Assembly: GCA_947624775.1 (NCBI GenBank)
Contig: CANQLT010000013.1
Location: forward strand, 1 to 39,594
Direction: 5' to 3'
Length of the DNA stretch: 39,594 nucleotides
Source of the DNA: an uncultured Monoglobus sp.
GTDB lineage: Bacteria; Bacillota; Clostridia; Monoglobales; Monoglobaceae
How positions within the stretch are numbered: the first letter of the stretch is position 1; every line of letters begins with the position of its first letter. This document shows positions 14,886-22,102 of the stretch, one piece after another. Below the pieces are notes generated by a model. It made no database searches. It worked only from the letters and a program-made list of their open reading frames with translations, and was not told the origin of the DNA. A program made the position numbers and the translations under genes.

Positions 14886-16058
14886 TTAAATTAATATTTC
14901 ACGTGCGCGGTTTAAAATACCGTTCAGCTTGGCAAGAGCTATGCCGTAGTTGGTTACGGGAACGCCCTGCTTCTCCGCGGCTTTAAGCCGCGTCATGACT
15001 TCCCGCTTGTTTATCATGCACATTCCGCACTGGATAATAAGGTCGTATTTTTCAAAGCTTTCGGGCGTGTTGTAGCCTGTGAAATACTCAAACTCGGGCT
15101 TTTCGCCCGTGTATTTTTCGATCAGCTTGGGGATCTTCACCCGCCCGATGTCCTCGTGGGAGGTGTTGTGGGTGCAGCCCTCAAGCATAAGCACCTTTGA
15201 GTTTTTGCCGAGTCTGTCTATCGCGTCCGCGCCGCGGCACAGCTGCGCGAAGTTGCCCTTGCTCCGCGCCAGCAGCATAGAGAACGAGGTCAGCTTTATG
15301 TTTTTTGGAACCAGACTGTCAACGAGCTTGAACGCCTGCGAGTCGGTCACGACCAGATCGACGCGGCTGAGCTCCGAGAGCGCGTCGGGCAGGGTATGCT
15401 CCGTGGTGACATACGCCTTCATGCCGTGGTCGAGACAGTCGCGGATTAGCTGTACCTGTGGCAGGATAAGCCTTCCTTTTGGCGCCTCGCTGTCGATCGG
15501 GCACACCAATATCAGGCTGCTGCCCTCGGGCAGCAGATCTCCTATCAGAGTTTCGTCATCGCGTTCCTGCTTGTTGAGCTCGCGCATTATTCTATCGCGC
15601 AGCGCGCCGAGGCTTTTTTCTCCGTAATCATTCATAAACACCGCGTTAGGATATTCCCGACGCGCTTTTTTTATTGTTTCGTTATCAGCCAGATCAGTTT
15701 TTGTAAAAACGTCGATCACCGGCGCCTGTTTCAAATCGTTTTCGATCTTATCGTTGTCACAATTGATGTCCCGAACATATAATATTAAGTCAGCGCGTTT
15801 TAAAATTTCCATGGTTTTCGCGTGTCTGCGGCCGCCCAGCTCGGTCGTGTCTCCGAGGCCTGCCGTGTCGATAAGCGCGACCGGGCCGTAGGGTATAAGC
15901 TCCATGGCTTTTGTGACCGGGTCGGTGGTGGTGCCGCTGATTTCCGAAACTATGGCGGCGTCCTGACCGAGCAGTTTATTGAAAAGTGTGGATTTGCCGG
16001 CGTTGGTGCTGCCGAATATGGCTATGTGCTTGCGCATTGACAACGGTGTTTTTTCCAC
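14886..16058 (-). CDS. hydF: [FeFe]-hydrogenase H-cluster maturation GTPase HydF
   Basis: HydF is the scaffold and GTPase on which the 2Fe subcluster of [FeFe]-hydrogenase is assembled by HydE and HydG. The protein shows a TrmE-like G domain (P-loop 'GSTNAGKS', 'DTAGLGD', 'TKTD'), then the dimerization region and the Fe-S domain with 'CTHNTSHEDIGR' and 'IIQCGMC'. The usual motif is CxHx(46-53)HCxxC; here the second His is Gln (codon CAG). The frame is open to 16241. I prefer GTG at 16058 (AAAGGA 12 bases upstream), giving 390 aa and the typical short N-terminus before 'HIAIFG'; ATG at 16088 is an alternative. hydE, hydG and a hydrogenase are not in the window. Confidence 0.9.
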   Translation of the reverse strand: MEKTPLSMRKHIAIFGSTNAGKSTLFNKLLGQDAAIVSEISGTTTDPVTKAMELIPYGPVALIDTAGLGDTTELGGRRHAKTMEILKRADLILYVRDINCDNDKIENDLKQAPVIDVFTKTDLADNETIKKARREYPNAVFMNDYGEKSLGALRDRIMRELNKQERDDETLIGDLLPEGSSLILVCPIDSEAPKGRLILPQVQLIRDCLDHGMKAYVTTEHTLPDALSELSRVDLVVTDSQAFKLVDSLVPKNIKLTSFSMLLARSKGNFAQLCRGADAIDRLGKNSKVLMLEGCTHNTSHEDIGRVKIPKLIEKYTGEKPEFEYFTGYNTPESFEKYDLIIQCGMCMINKREVMTRLKAAEKQGVPVTNYGIALAKLNGILNRAREILI

Positions 16059-16179
16059 TTTGATACCACATCCTTTATAAAAATTCATTTTAATTTTACT
16101 CCCCCGCGCCGAGTTTGTCAAGACGGCACTCGGCGGCACTTGAAACGGAATAAAATTAATGATGAAGGAGGTGATGAAT

Positions 16180-16440
16180 GTGAGAGGCATAGACGCGGGA
16201 ACTGCGGCGAGGACCATAGCGCTCGCTCTGGCGCTGTTCAATCAGGCCATGACAATGACGGGACACAAGATAATAGACGTGGCCGACGATGATATTTATC
16301 AGGCGGTCAGTCTGATATTCACTATCGGAGCGTCGCTTGCGGCGTGGTGGAAGAACAACAGCTTCACCGCGGCGGCGAAGGCGGCCGACGAATACAAAAA
16401 GCAACTGAAATCGGGAGAAATTCACTCGGAGGTGAAATAA
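16180..16440 (+). CDS. SPP1-type phage holin
   Basis: This small membrane protein of 86 aa resembles phage SPP1-family holins: 'AARTIALALALFNQAMTMTG', a second hydrophobic segment 'AVSLIFTIGASLAAWWKNNSF', and a charged tail 'AADEYKKQLK'. Holins permeabilize the membrane so that the endolysin can reach the wall. An in-frame ATG at 16159 lies before the AAGGAGG site (16165-16171), so it cannot use it; GTG at 16180 is correctly spaced. The stop codon is directly followed by the amidase ATG, so the two genes form a lysis cassette. No other phage genes are nearby. Confidence 0.8.
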   Translation: MRGIDAGTAARTIALALALFNQAMTMTGHKIIDVADDDIYQAVSLIFTIGASLAAWWKNNSFTAAAKAADEYKKQLKSGEIHSEVK

Positions 16441-17316
16441 ATGTACAAGGTTTTTATTGACCCGGGGCACAATCACGACGGAGCCGACACGGGCGCCGCG
16501 GGCTTCGGGCTCAAGGAGCAGGATATATCGGTGCTGATAGCCCAAAAGCTCAGACCCATGCTTGAGAAAAACGGCTTTTTGGTAAAGATGAGCCGTGAAA
16601 ACATCAACGACAACGTGGCGAGCGGACTGTCGGCCAGCCTTTCCAAAAGGGCCGAGGAGGCAAACGACTGGGGCGCGGATATATTCGCCAGCATCCACTG
16701 CAACGCCGCCAACACCAAGGCTTACGGCTGCGAGACCTACTGCGTAAGCCGCTCGGGAAAAGCGGGCCAACTGGCCGAGGCGGTCCAAAAATATATGCCC
16801 GAAGAGACGGGCAGACGCGACAGAGGCGTAAAGACAGCCAACTTCGCGGTGCTGACGCGCACCGTTATGCCCGCGATACTTGTTGAAACAGCGTTTATAG
16901 ACAACTACGACGACAATAAATTCCTGGGCACCGAGAGCGGTCGCGAAAAATGCGCCGCGGCTATATGCAAAGGCATTTGCGAATATTTTGGAACAGAATA
17001 TAAAAATGAAAGCGAGGATGAGCTAATGAGCAAGGAATATGACGAGCTTAAGGCCAAGAACGACAGTCAGGACAAGATAATTGGCGAGATCGGAATTGAT
17101 ATCCAAAACAACAAGACAGAGATCGACGGCATCAAAAACACTCTCAAGAGATACGATTACGTCGACGAGAACATGCCCGCCTGGGCGGTCCCCGCTATCA
17201 CCAAGCTGGTGACTAAGGGCTATCTTAAAGGCGACGAGAACGGCAGACTGAACCTGACCGAGGATCAGCTCAGGCTGTACACCGTCAACGACCGCGCGGG
17301 TCTCTATGGCGAATAG
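16441..17316 (+). CDS. N-acetylmuramoyl-L-alanine amidase (Amidase_3), phage endolysin type
   Basis: This 291-aa zinc amidase cuts the bond between MurNAc and L-Ala in peptidoglycan. Zinc ligands and catalytic residues are visible: His10 in 'IDPGHN', Glu26, His86 in 'ASIHCN', and Glu149 in 'LVETAFID'. Residues 1-180 form the catalytic domain. A coiled linker (about 190-240) leads to a C-terminal 'WAVPAITKLVTKGYLKGDE' segment that is SLH-like and common in phage endolysins of Clostridia. There is no signal peptide, which fits holin-dependent release. GGAGGTG lies within the end of the holin gene. Confidence 0.9.
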   Translation: MYKVFIDPGHNHDGADTGAAGFGLKEQDISVLIAQKLRPMLEKNGFLVKMSRENINDNVASGLSASLSKRAEEANDWGADIFASIHCNAANTKAYGCETYCVSRSGKAGQLAEAVQKYMPEETGRRDRGVKTANFAVLTRTVMPAILVETAFIDNYDDNKFLGTESGREKCAAAICKGICEYFGTEYKNESEDELMSKEYDELKAKNDSQDKIIGEIGIDIQNNKTEIDGIKNTLKRYDYVDENMPAWAVPAITKLVTKGYLKGDENGRLNLTEDQLRLYTVNDRAGLYGE

Positions 17317-17343
17317 TCCGTCGGGAGTGATAATTTTAAAATG

Positions 17344-17371
17344 CCCGGAGCAAACGCTCCGGGATTTTTTT
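17344..17371. terminator. Terminator after the amidase, shared with the spoVM-like gene
   Basis: A perfect CCCGGAGC-AAAC-GCTCCGGG hairpin is followed by ATTTTTTT on the plus strand and by a short T-run on the minus strand. Confidence 0.85.
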
Positions 17372-17459
17372 ACTCGTCGTCTTTTATTGTTTTCACTCCG
17401 AACATCAGCTTTAATATCCCTCTGATAACCTTCGGAGGACGAATGACAACTATTTGCAT
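17370..17459 (-). CDS. spoVM: SpoVM-like sporulation peptide (29 aa)
   Basis: The peptide begins MQIVVIRPPKVIRGILKLMF and ends in an acidic tail. It aligns with B. subtilis SpoVM (26 aa, MKFYTIKLPKFLGGIVRAML): the Pro at position 9 is conserved, and the body is an amphipathic helix of alternating Ile/Val/Leu and Lys/Arg. SpoVM sits in the curved forespore membrane and recruits SpoIVA to start coat assembly. AAAGGAG lies 11 bases upstream of the ATG. The gene is 350 bp from spoIVA, divergent, and just after a small membrane-protein gene. The identification is mine from sequence and context. The likeness is clear but short. Confidence 0.75.
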   Translation of the reverse strand: MQIVVIRPPKVIRGILKLMFGVKTIKDDE

Positions 17460-17481
17460 ATGTATCAACGCTCCTTTAAAA

Positions 17482-17664
17482 TTATTTTATGATAAACCAG
17501 ATACCCGCCGCGATCAGCGCGATCCCGAATATCACGATAAGCATATAGGGCGGTATTATGTTTGCCAGAAACACTCCGGCGCCCAGCGCCACCAGCACCG
17601 GCCCCAGAACCTTCACGCAGTTCTTTTTTTCGCACTTGGGCTTCGGCTTTTTCCTGAGCAACAT
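17482..17664 (-). CDS. Small membrane protein (60 aa) upstream of the SpoVM-like gene
   Basis: The N-terminal 18 residues are basic and Cys-containing (LLRKKPKPKCEKKNCVKV). Two hydrophobic helices follow, 'GPVLVALGAGVFLANIIPP' and 'MLIVIFGIALIAAGIWFII'. The ATG at 17664 is well spaced from AAGGGCGG; a GTG at 17670 is too close. It ends 22 bp before the SpoVM-like gene on the same strand, so the two are probably co-transcribed, divergent from spoIVA. I do not recognise a named family. A sporulation-membrane role is inferred from location alone. Confidence 0.65.
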   Translation of the reverse strand: MLLRKKPKPKCEKKNCVKVLGPVLVALGAGVFLANIIPPYMLIVIFGIALIAAGIWFIIK

Positions 17665-17735
17665 TATCACCGCCCTTTTTTAAAGCTTAATATAATATAT
17701 TCTGCGGCGCGGTTTTTGTTACGAAATCGGTAATC

Positions 17736-17762
17736 ATATTTCAGGCGTTTTCGGCATATCAT
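17736..17762 (+). promoter_or_regulatory. Candidate sigma-E promoter of spoIVA
   Basis: ATATT (17736-17740), 14 bp, CATATCAT (17755-17762) resembles the B. subtilis sigma-E consensus (ATATT, 14-15 bp, CATACAnT) with two mismatches. It is 48 bp upstream of the spoIVA start, and spoIVA is sigma-E dependent in Bacillus. Confidence 0.55.
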
Positions 17763-17809
17763 CTAACAAATGATGTATACCGCTGCACAAAGATTAAGGA
17801 GGAAACATA

Positions 17810-19108
17810 ATGCGAGATAATTTATACGGCGACATCGCGCTCAGAACTCAGGGGGATATATATATCGGCGTGGTGGGCCCTGTGAGGACAGGAAAGTCAA
17901 CGTTTATAAAGCGGTTCATGGACCTGCTTGTGCTGCCCAATATAGGCGACGACTACAAGCGGGAGCGGGCAATGGACGAACTTCCCCAGTCCGCCGCGGG
18001 CAAAATGATAATGACGACCGAGCCCAAATTCATACCCAACGAGGCGGCGCGGATAACGGTGGGCGATCACGCCAATCTCAAGGTGCGCATGATCGACTGC
18101 GTGGGCTACATAGTCCCGAGCGCCCTCGGACATATCGAAAACGAGATGCCGCGCATGGTTATGACGCCGTGGTCGCAGACGCCGATGGAGTTTGAGCAGG
18201 CGGCGGAGATCGGAACGCGCAAGGTCATATCCGAGCACTCCACCGTGGGGGTCGTGGTGACGACCGACGGCAGCATAACCGAGATACCGCGCGCCGATTA
18301 CGAAAAAGCGGAGGAGCGGGTCGTGAACGAGCTGTCGGCGCTCAAAAAGCCGTTTGTAATACTGCTCAACACCGCGGACCCGGGCGGCGCGGAGGCCGAA
18401 AAGCTGGCGGAGGAAATGAGCGCGAAATACGGCGCCGCGGTCATTCCCGTAAGCTGCGCCGATATGGACGAGAGCGACCTTAACAATATCATGGAAAAAA
18501 TACTTTACGAGTTCCCGCTGATGGAGCTTCGGGTCTCGGTGCCGTCGTGGCTGTCGTCGGCGCAGGGCGGCAGCGTCGCCGATGATATTTACGGCGTGAT
18601 CGAAAGCGCCGACAAGATCTCAGACGTCGAGAGCCTGCCCGCGCTTCTGGCCGAAAGCTGCGGATTTATCGAGAGCGCCGCGGTGACCGATATAAACCCG
18701 GGCTACGGCGAGGCGAAGATAGAGATAACCGTGCCCGAAAACCTGTTCTTTAAGACCCTCAACGAGCGCACTGGGCTCAATATAAACGACCGCCAGGCGC
18801 TGCTCGGGCAGCTGGAGGAATTGGCGGACATGCGCAAAAAATACGAGAAGGTCGCGTTCGCGCTTGGCGAGGTCGAGCGAGACGGCTACGGCATAGTCTA
18901 TCCCTCAATCGACGAGCTGACTCTCGAGGAGCCCGAAATAATCAAGCAGGGCAGCCGCTTCGGCGTTCGGCTCAAAGCGGGCGCCACGTCCATCCACATG
19001 ATAAAGGCCGACATAAAAACAGAGGTCTTAAAATACAAAATGACGCTGGGCATAAAATCCGCTAAAAAGTTTCAGAATTTCGATGTTGAATATGCATTTG
19101 CTTTATGA
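17810..19108 (+). CDS. spoIVA: Stage IV sporulation protein A, C-terminus replaced at a mobile-element junction
   Basis: SpoIVA is the ATPase that polymerizes into the basement layer of the spore coat. Residues 1-406 match the family well: Walker A 'GPVRTGKS' (23-30), 'DELPQSAAGK', 'IMTTEPKFIPNEAA', 'EIGTRKVISEHSTVGVV', and 'EPEIIKQGSRFGVRLKAG' with 'IHMIKADIKTEV'. Bacillus SpoIVA has 492 residues. After Val406 the usual 'PIIGTEKQSEEL...' and the last 85-90 residues are absent. They are replaced by 26 unrelated residues ending at TGA 19106-19108, and element genes start right after. The lost part is needed for forespore localization through SpoVM. The ATG follows AAGGAGG. The protein is probably non-functional unless the element can excise. 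Confidence 0.93.
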   Translation: MRDNLYGDIALRTQGDIYIGVVGPVRTGKSTFIKRFMDLLVLPNIGDDYKRERAMDELPQSAAGKMIMTTEPKFIPNEAARITVGDHANLKVRMIDCVGYIVPSALGHIENEMPRMVMTPWSQTPMEFEQAAEIGTRKVISEHSTVGVVVTTDGSITEIPRADYEKAEERVVNELSALKKPFVILLNTADPGGAEAEKLAEEMSAKYGAAVIPVSCADMDESDLNNIMEKILYEFPLMELRVSVPSWLSSAQGGSVADDIYGVIESADKISDVESLPALLAESCGFIESAAVTDINPGYGEAKIEITVPENLFFKTLNERTGLNINDRQALLGQLEELADMRKKYEKVAFALGEVERDGYGIVYPSIDELTLEEPEIIKQGSRFGVRLKAGATSIHMIKADIKTEVLKYKMTLGIKSAKKFQNFDVEYAFAL

Positions 19109-19144
19109 ATAAACGAGAACAGCTGAAATATAAATGGCTAAATT

Positions 19145-19176
19145 ATCTCCCCCTCTTTTGAGACGGGAGATTTTAT
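19145..19176 (+). terminator. Hairpin upstream of repA
   Basis: ATCTCCC (19145-19151) pairs with GGGAGAT (19165-19171), with a CTC/GAG extension around TTTT, then TTTTATATAT. It may terminate transcription coming from spoIVA. Confidence 0.5.
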
Positions 19177-19205
19177 ATATACTCTAATTCAAAAGGAGAA
19201 TAAAG

Positions 19206-20156
19206 ATGAACATGGTTCACTTTGACTATTACTACGGCAATGAGGCCGAGCAATTTGTGTTTTACCGCATACCTAAGATTTTAGTCACATCGCCATATTT
19301 TAAAAAATTATCCGACAGCGCGAAACTGCTGTACGGCATGATGCTTGACCGTATGGGGCTGTCGGTCAAAAACGGCTGGTTTGATGAAGAAAATCGAGCG
19401 TATATATACTTTACTGTTTCCGATGTTATGGAGTATATGTGCTGCGGAACCGAAAAAGCCACAAAACTGATCGCGGAGCTTGATTCAAAAAAAGGCGTCG
19501 GACTTATCGAGCGTATAAAGCGCGGTCAGGGCAAGCCCGCAAGAATATACTTGAAGAAATTTGTTGAAACCGCTTCGGATGTGAGGTTTTCGAAAACCGA
19601 AAGTCAAGACTTCGTTAAATCAAAAGTTAAGACTTTCGAAAATCGAAATTCAAGACTTTCGCATACCGAAAGCGCAGAGTTTCGGAAATCGAAACGTAAT
19701 GATAATAAATATAATAATATCAATATCAGTAATACTTATATGAGTAATATCAATCAAGTCAATAACGGCGGCGACACCGCTCGGTGGACCGACAGATATA
19801 ATGACGTTATCGAAGAAATTAAAGCTCAAATTGAGTATGACAGTTTGATTGATTCGGGTGATACGGAAATAATTGATAATATAGTCAATGTTATGGCTGA
19901 CGTAATGATTATTGATACACCGTATTATTGCATTGAGGACAAAGAAATACCCGTAGAGTTGGTTCGGATACGTTACCGGCAAATAAACCGAAATAATTTG
20001 GAGTCTTTCCTGCTTGAATTCAAAAAGATATATTATAAAATACATAACCCCAAAGCATTTCTTGTATCGGCGCTGTATAACGCGGCATTGACCGCGGATA
20101 CAGCGCTTTTAAACAGAGTAAGTCATGATTTGTACGGAGGTGAAAAATTTGAGTGA
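19206..20156 (+). CDS. repA: Replication initiator RepA (RepA_N family)
   Basis: This 316-aa initiator opens replication of plasmids and ICEs by binding iterons. The N-terminal winged-helix domain (about 1-120) shows the family pattern 'FYRIPKILVTSPYFKKLSD' and 'AKLLYGMMLDRMGLS'. The middle (about 125-190) is low-complexity and coincides with DNA iterons. The C-terminal domain ('YNDVIEEIKAQIEYD...ALYNAALTADTALLNRVSHDLYGG') is the one found in Tn1549-like elements. AAAGGAG lies upstream of the ATG. It overlaps the parB start by 8 bp. In this family the origin lies inside the gene. Confidence 0.88.
   Translation: MNMVHFDYYYGNEAEQFVFYRIPKILVTSPYFKKLSDSAKLLYGMMLDRMGLSVKNGWFDEENRAYIYFTVSDVMEYMCCGTEKATKLIAELDSKKGVGLIERIKRGQGKPARIYLKKFVETASDVRFSKTESQDFVKSKVKTFENRNSRLSHTESAEFRKSKRNDNKYNNINISNTYMSNINQVNNGGDTARWTDRYNDVIEEIKAQIEYDSLIDSGDTEIIDNIVNVMADVMIIDTPYYCIEDKEIPVELVRIRYRQINRNNLESFLLEFKKIYYKIHNPKAFLVSALYNAALTADTALLNRVSHDLYGGEKFE
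19588..19702. repeat. Five tandem 23-bp iterons inside repA (candidate replication origin)
   Basis: Units begin exactly every 23 bp at 19588, 19611, 19634, 19657 and 19680, each starting TTTCG or TTCG. Unit 1 reads TTTCGAAAACCGAAAGTCAA plus GAC, and unit 3 TTTCGAAAATCGAAATTCAA plus GAC. Units 2, 4 and 5 are more diverged. Because 23 is not a multiple of 3, the repetition cannot be a protein repeat. An A/T-rich stretch (about 19700-19760) follows and would suit duplex opening. Confidence 0.8.
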
Positions 20157-21000
20157 CACAGAGGAGATAAAATTAATTTCGCTGAGCGATCTCAGGCCTT
20201 TTGAGGAGCAGCCGTTTAAAGTGAGACTTGACGAGAGCATGGACGAGCTTGTTAGAAGCGTCAAAGAAAGCGGCATACTTTCACCGATAATAGCGCGCAC
20301 GGGGAAAGACGGCTGCTATGAAATATTATCGGGACATCGAAGAACCAAAGCCTGTGAAATTGCCGGCATTAAAAATGTTCCCGTTATAGTGAAAAATCTT
20401 GATGACGACTCGGCGGCAATACTCCTTGTGGACAGCAATTTGCAGCGTGAAAACATACTTCCCAGCGAAAAGGCTTATGCGTACAAATTAAAGCTTGAAG
20501 CACTAAAACATCAAGGAGCCAGAACTGATTTAACTTCTGGCCAAATTGGCCAGAAGTTAAAAACATCGGTAGAGACTGTTGCCGAGCAAAACGGAGAAAG
20601 CTATAAGCAAATTCAGCGGTATATTCGATTAACCGAATTGATTGATCCTCTGCTTAATTTGGTTGACGAGAAACGGCTGCCGTTAAATGCGGCCGTTGAG
20701 TTATCTTATCTGGGAACAAAAGCGCAGGCCGACGTTGTGCAAATGATAGAGCGGCATGAGGCGGTGCCTTCAATCGGACAAGCCGCAAAAATGCGCAAGT
20801 TTGCAGAGGAAAATCGACTCAGCTATGATGTTATGGATTCGATAATGCTGGAACAAAAACCCGAAAAAATAAAAGTTGTTCTCAAAGAGGACAGACTTCG
20901 GAAATATTTTCCGAAAAATTATACTCCGAAACAAATGCAGGACATTATAGAAAAACTGCTGTCCAAATGGGCGAGAAACAGAAAGGAGCCTGAGAGATGA
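20149..21000 (+). CDS. parB: ParB-family partition/nucleoid protein
   Basis: This 283-aa ParB has the CTPase/Srx-like N-domain (residues about 9-110: 'LSDLRPFEEQPFKV', 'SGHRRTKACEIAGI', 'VDSNLQRENILPSEKAYAY'). The helix-turn-helix region 'AEQNGESYKQIQRYIRLTEL' follows. It should bind parS-like DNA and help segregation or regulate element genes. The start is TTG at 20149, well spaced from CGGAGGTG; the upstream ATG at 20125 lies before that site. It overlaps repA by 8 bp. No ParA is visible in the window, although the left side of such elements often has one. A long perfect palindrome lies within the gene. Confidence 0.9.
   Translation: MSDTEEIKLISLSDLRPFEEQPFKVRLDESMDELVRSVKESGILSPIIARTGKDGCYEILSGHRRTKACEIAGIKNVPVIVKNLDDDSAAILLVDSNLQRENILPSEKAYAYKLKLEALKHQGARTDLTSGQIGQKLKTSVETVAEQNGESYKQIQRYIRLTELIDPLLNLVDEKRLPLNAAVELSYLGTKAQADVVQMIERHEAVPSIGQAAKMRKFAEENRLSYDVMDSIMLEQKPEKIKVVLKEDRLRKYFPKNYTPKQMQDIIEKLLSKWARNRKEPER
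20529..20561. repeat. 33-bp perfect palindrome inside parB
   Basis: Two 16-base arms, TTTAACTTCTGGCCAA and its exact reverse complement, surround a single A. It encodes the 'TSGQIGQKL' segment before the HTH. Perfect arms of this length are not required by the protein code. Confidence 0.8.
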
Positions 21001-21266
21001 ATACTGAAAACAGAGAGAATATAGGTTTTAAAATTATCAGCAGCATGGAGATCGGGAGTGTGGAAATAGTGTTAGGAGTGCGCAAGGGTGTTCTTCCGCA
21101 GTATGTAACATGGGAGTGCAGAGGCGGCAATGACTATTATTGGGGACACTATTTTTCCGATCTGGCAGCCGCCCAAAAAGATTTTTGCAATCGCGCATAT
21201 GAAAAAATCGAAATGCGCGAAGCTTTTATTGACAAAAACAGACATAGAGAGGAACCGGAAAAATGA
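20997..21266 (+). CDS. Hypothetical element protein (89 aa)
   Basis: It starts inside the parB stop (ATGA overlap) after an AGGAGCC site and ends overlapping the next gene in the same way, so it is translationally coupled in the repA-parB operon. It is a soluble mixed alpha/beta protein with an aromatic-rich centre 'YVTWECRGGNDYYWGHYF' and a helical C-terminus. I recognise the position (between ParB and the methylase in Tn1549-like elements) but no named domain. Confidence 0.7.
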   Translation: MNTENRENIGFKIISSMEIGSVEIVLGVRKGVLPQYVTWECRGGNDYYWGHYFSDLAAAQKDFCNRAYEKIEMREAFIDKNRHREEPEK

Positions 21267-21469
21267 AGCGTTGCAGAAAACTTGATTTAATCGACGAAAA
21301 ATATTTTGATTGCTTTGCAATGTCGGAACGCGGCTGCCGAATATTGAAAGAGACGGTTTGCCGTAAAAGAAACTGCACTTTTTTCAAGACAAATGAGCAG
21401 GACAGGCTTGACAGGATCAAATATCCTATGGTCGATTATGCCGAAAGAATTAAGTCAAAGGATGTGTAG
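21263..21469 (+). CDS. Hypothetical Cys-rich element protein (68 aa)
   Basis: ATGA overlap with the previous gene and a GAGGAACCGG ribosome site support it. Four Cys residues (Cys4, Cys17, Cys25 and the 'CRKRNC' pair region) with many basic residues suggest a small metal- or nucleic-acid-binding protein, but I know no family. It belongs to the same tight operon. Confidence 0.65.
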   Translation: MKRCRKLDLIDEKYFDCFAMSERGCRILKETVCRKRNCTFFKTNEQDRLDRIKYPMVDYAERIKSKDV

Positions 21470-21472
21470 ATT

Positions 21473-22099
21473 TTGGATAATGAAAATAAAGAAATCCGAT
21501 TTATTGACAGCAAATATAATGAGCTGTTCAGAATACCCGACGGCGGATATGTCAGGATTACGAACGGTCATGACGGCAAAGAAAACTGCTATAAATGCAG
21601 ATATATTGACGATTACCATTTTTTAATGGGTAAATATAACAGCATTTTTCATATATGTCAATTTGCTGAAATACGGGAACGAAATAATGATACATACGAG
21701 CCGGTCACAGCCGAAAGAGACGTTCTGTATATCAGTGAGACATACGGCGAAATAACCGAAGATAAGTTCTATAAGACCGATGCGGGATTTACAGAGATAT
21801 ACTATAACCCCGATGCGGATGCCGGCGGTCAGCTGGTACATATCGAGGTTGATAATGATATCGTTAAAGAGGCGGGAGAAAAATGCAAGACACCGATTGA
21901 GTTTTTCTCATATATTGAAAGCATGGGCAAAGGCAGCTTGATAGATGCGGGAACACCGGAATTTAGAAGTGCGGTCAAGGATTTTATGGAAAGTCCTGCG
22001 GATGTTCGGGGCACATCTTTAAATTCGATGAGGCAGTTAAAGAAAATAGCTGCCGGAGAACCGGACAAACAACCTAAAATACAGGAAACGGAGAGATAA
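21473..22099 (+). CDS. LPD28-like protein of mobile elements (208 aa)
   Basis: It starts with TTG three bases after the previous stop; AAAGG lies about 10 bases upstream. The first 80 residues ('EIRFIDSKYNELFRIPDGGYVRITN', split as 'NELFRIPDGG' and 'YHFLMGKYNSIFHICQFAE') resemble the LPD28-type domain that precedes the giant helicase in many Firmicute ICEs. The C-terminal half is acidic and helical. It ends 3 bp before the giant gene. The biochemical role is unknown; such domains are thought to be associated with large polyvalent proteins that protect incoming DNA. Confidence 0.65.
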   Translation: MDNENKEIRFIDSKYNELFRIPDGGYVRITNGHDGKENCYKCRYIDDYHFLMGKYNSIFHICQFAEIRERNNDTYEPVTAERDVLYISETYGEITEDKFYKTDAGFTEIYYNPDADAGGQLVHIEVDNDIVKEAGEKCKTPIEFFSYIESMGKGSLIDAGTPEFRSAVKDFMESPADVRGTSLNSMRQLKKIAAGEPDKQPKIQETER

Positions 22100-22102
22100 T
22101 AT

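Noticed and set aside
17341-17733. 130-aa plus-strand frame across the SpoVM-like and membrane-protein genes
   Set aside because: It begins inside the terminator hairpin, lacks a ribosome site, and conflicts with two better-supported minus-strand genes.
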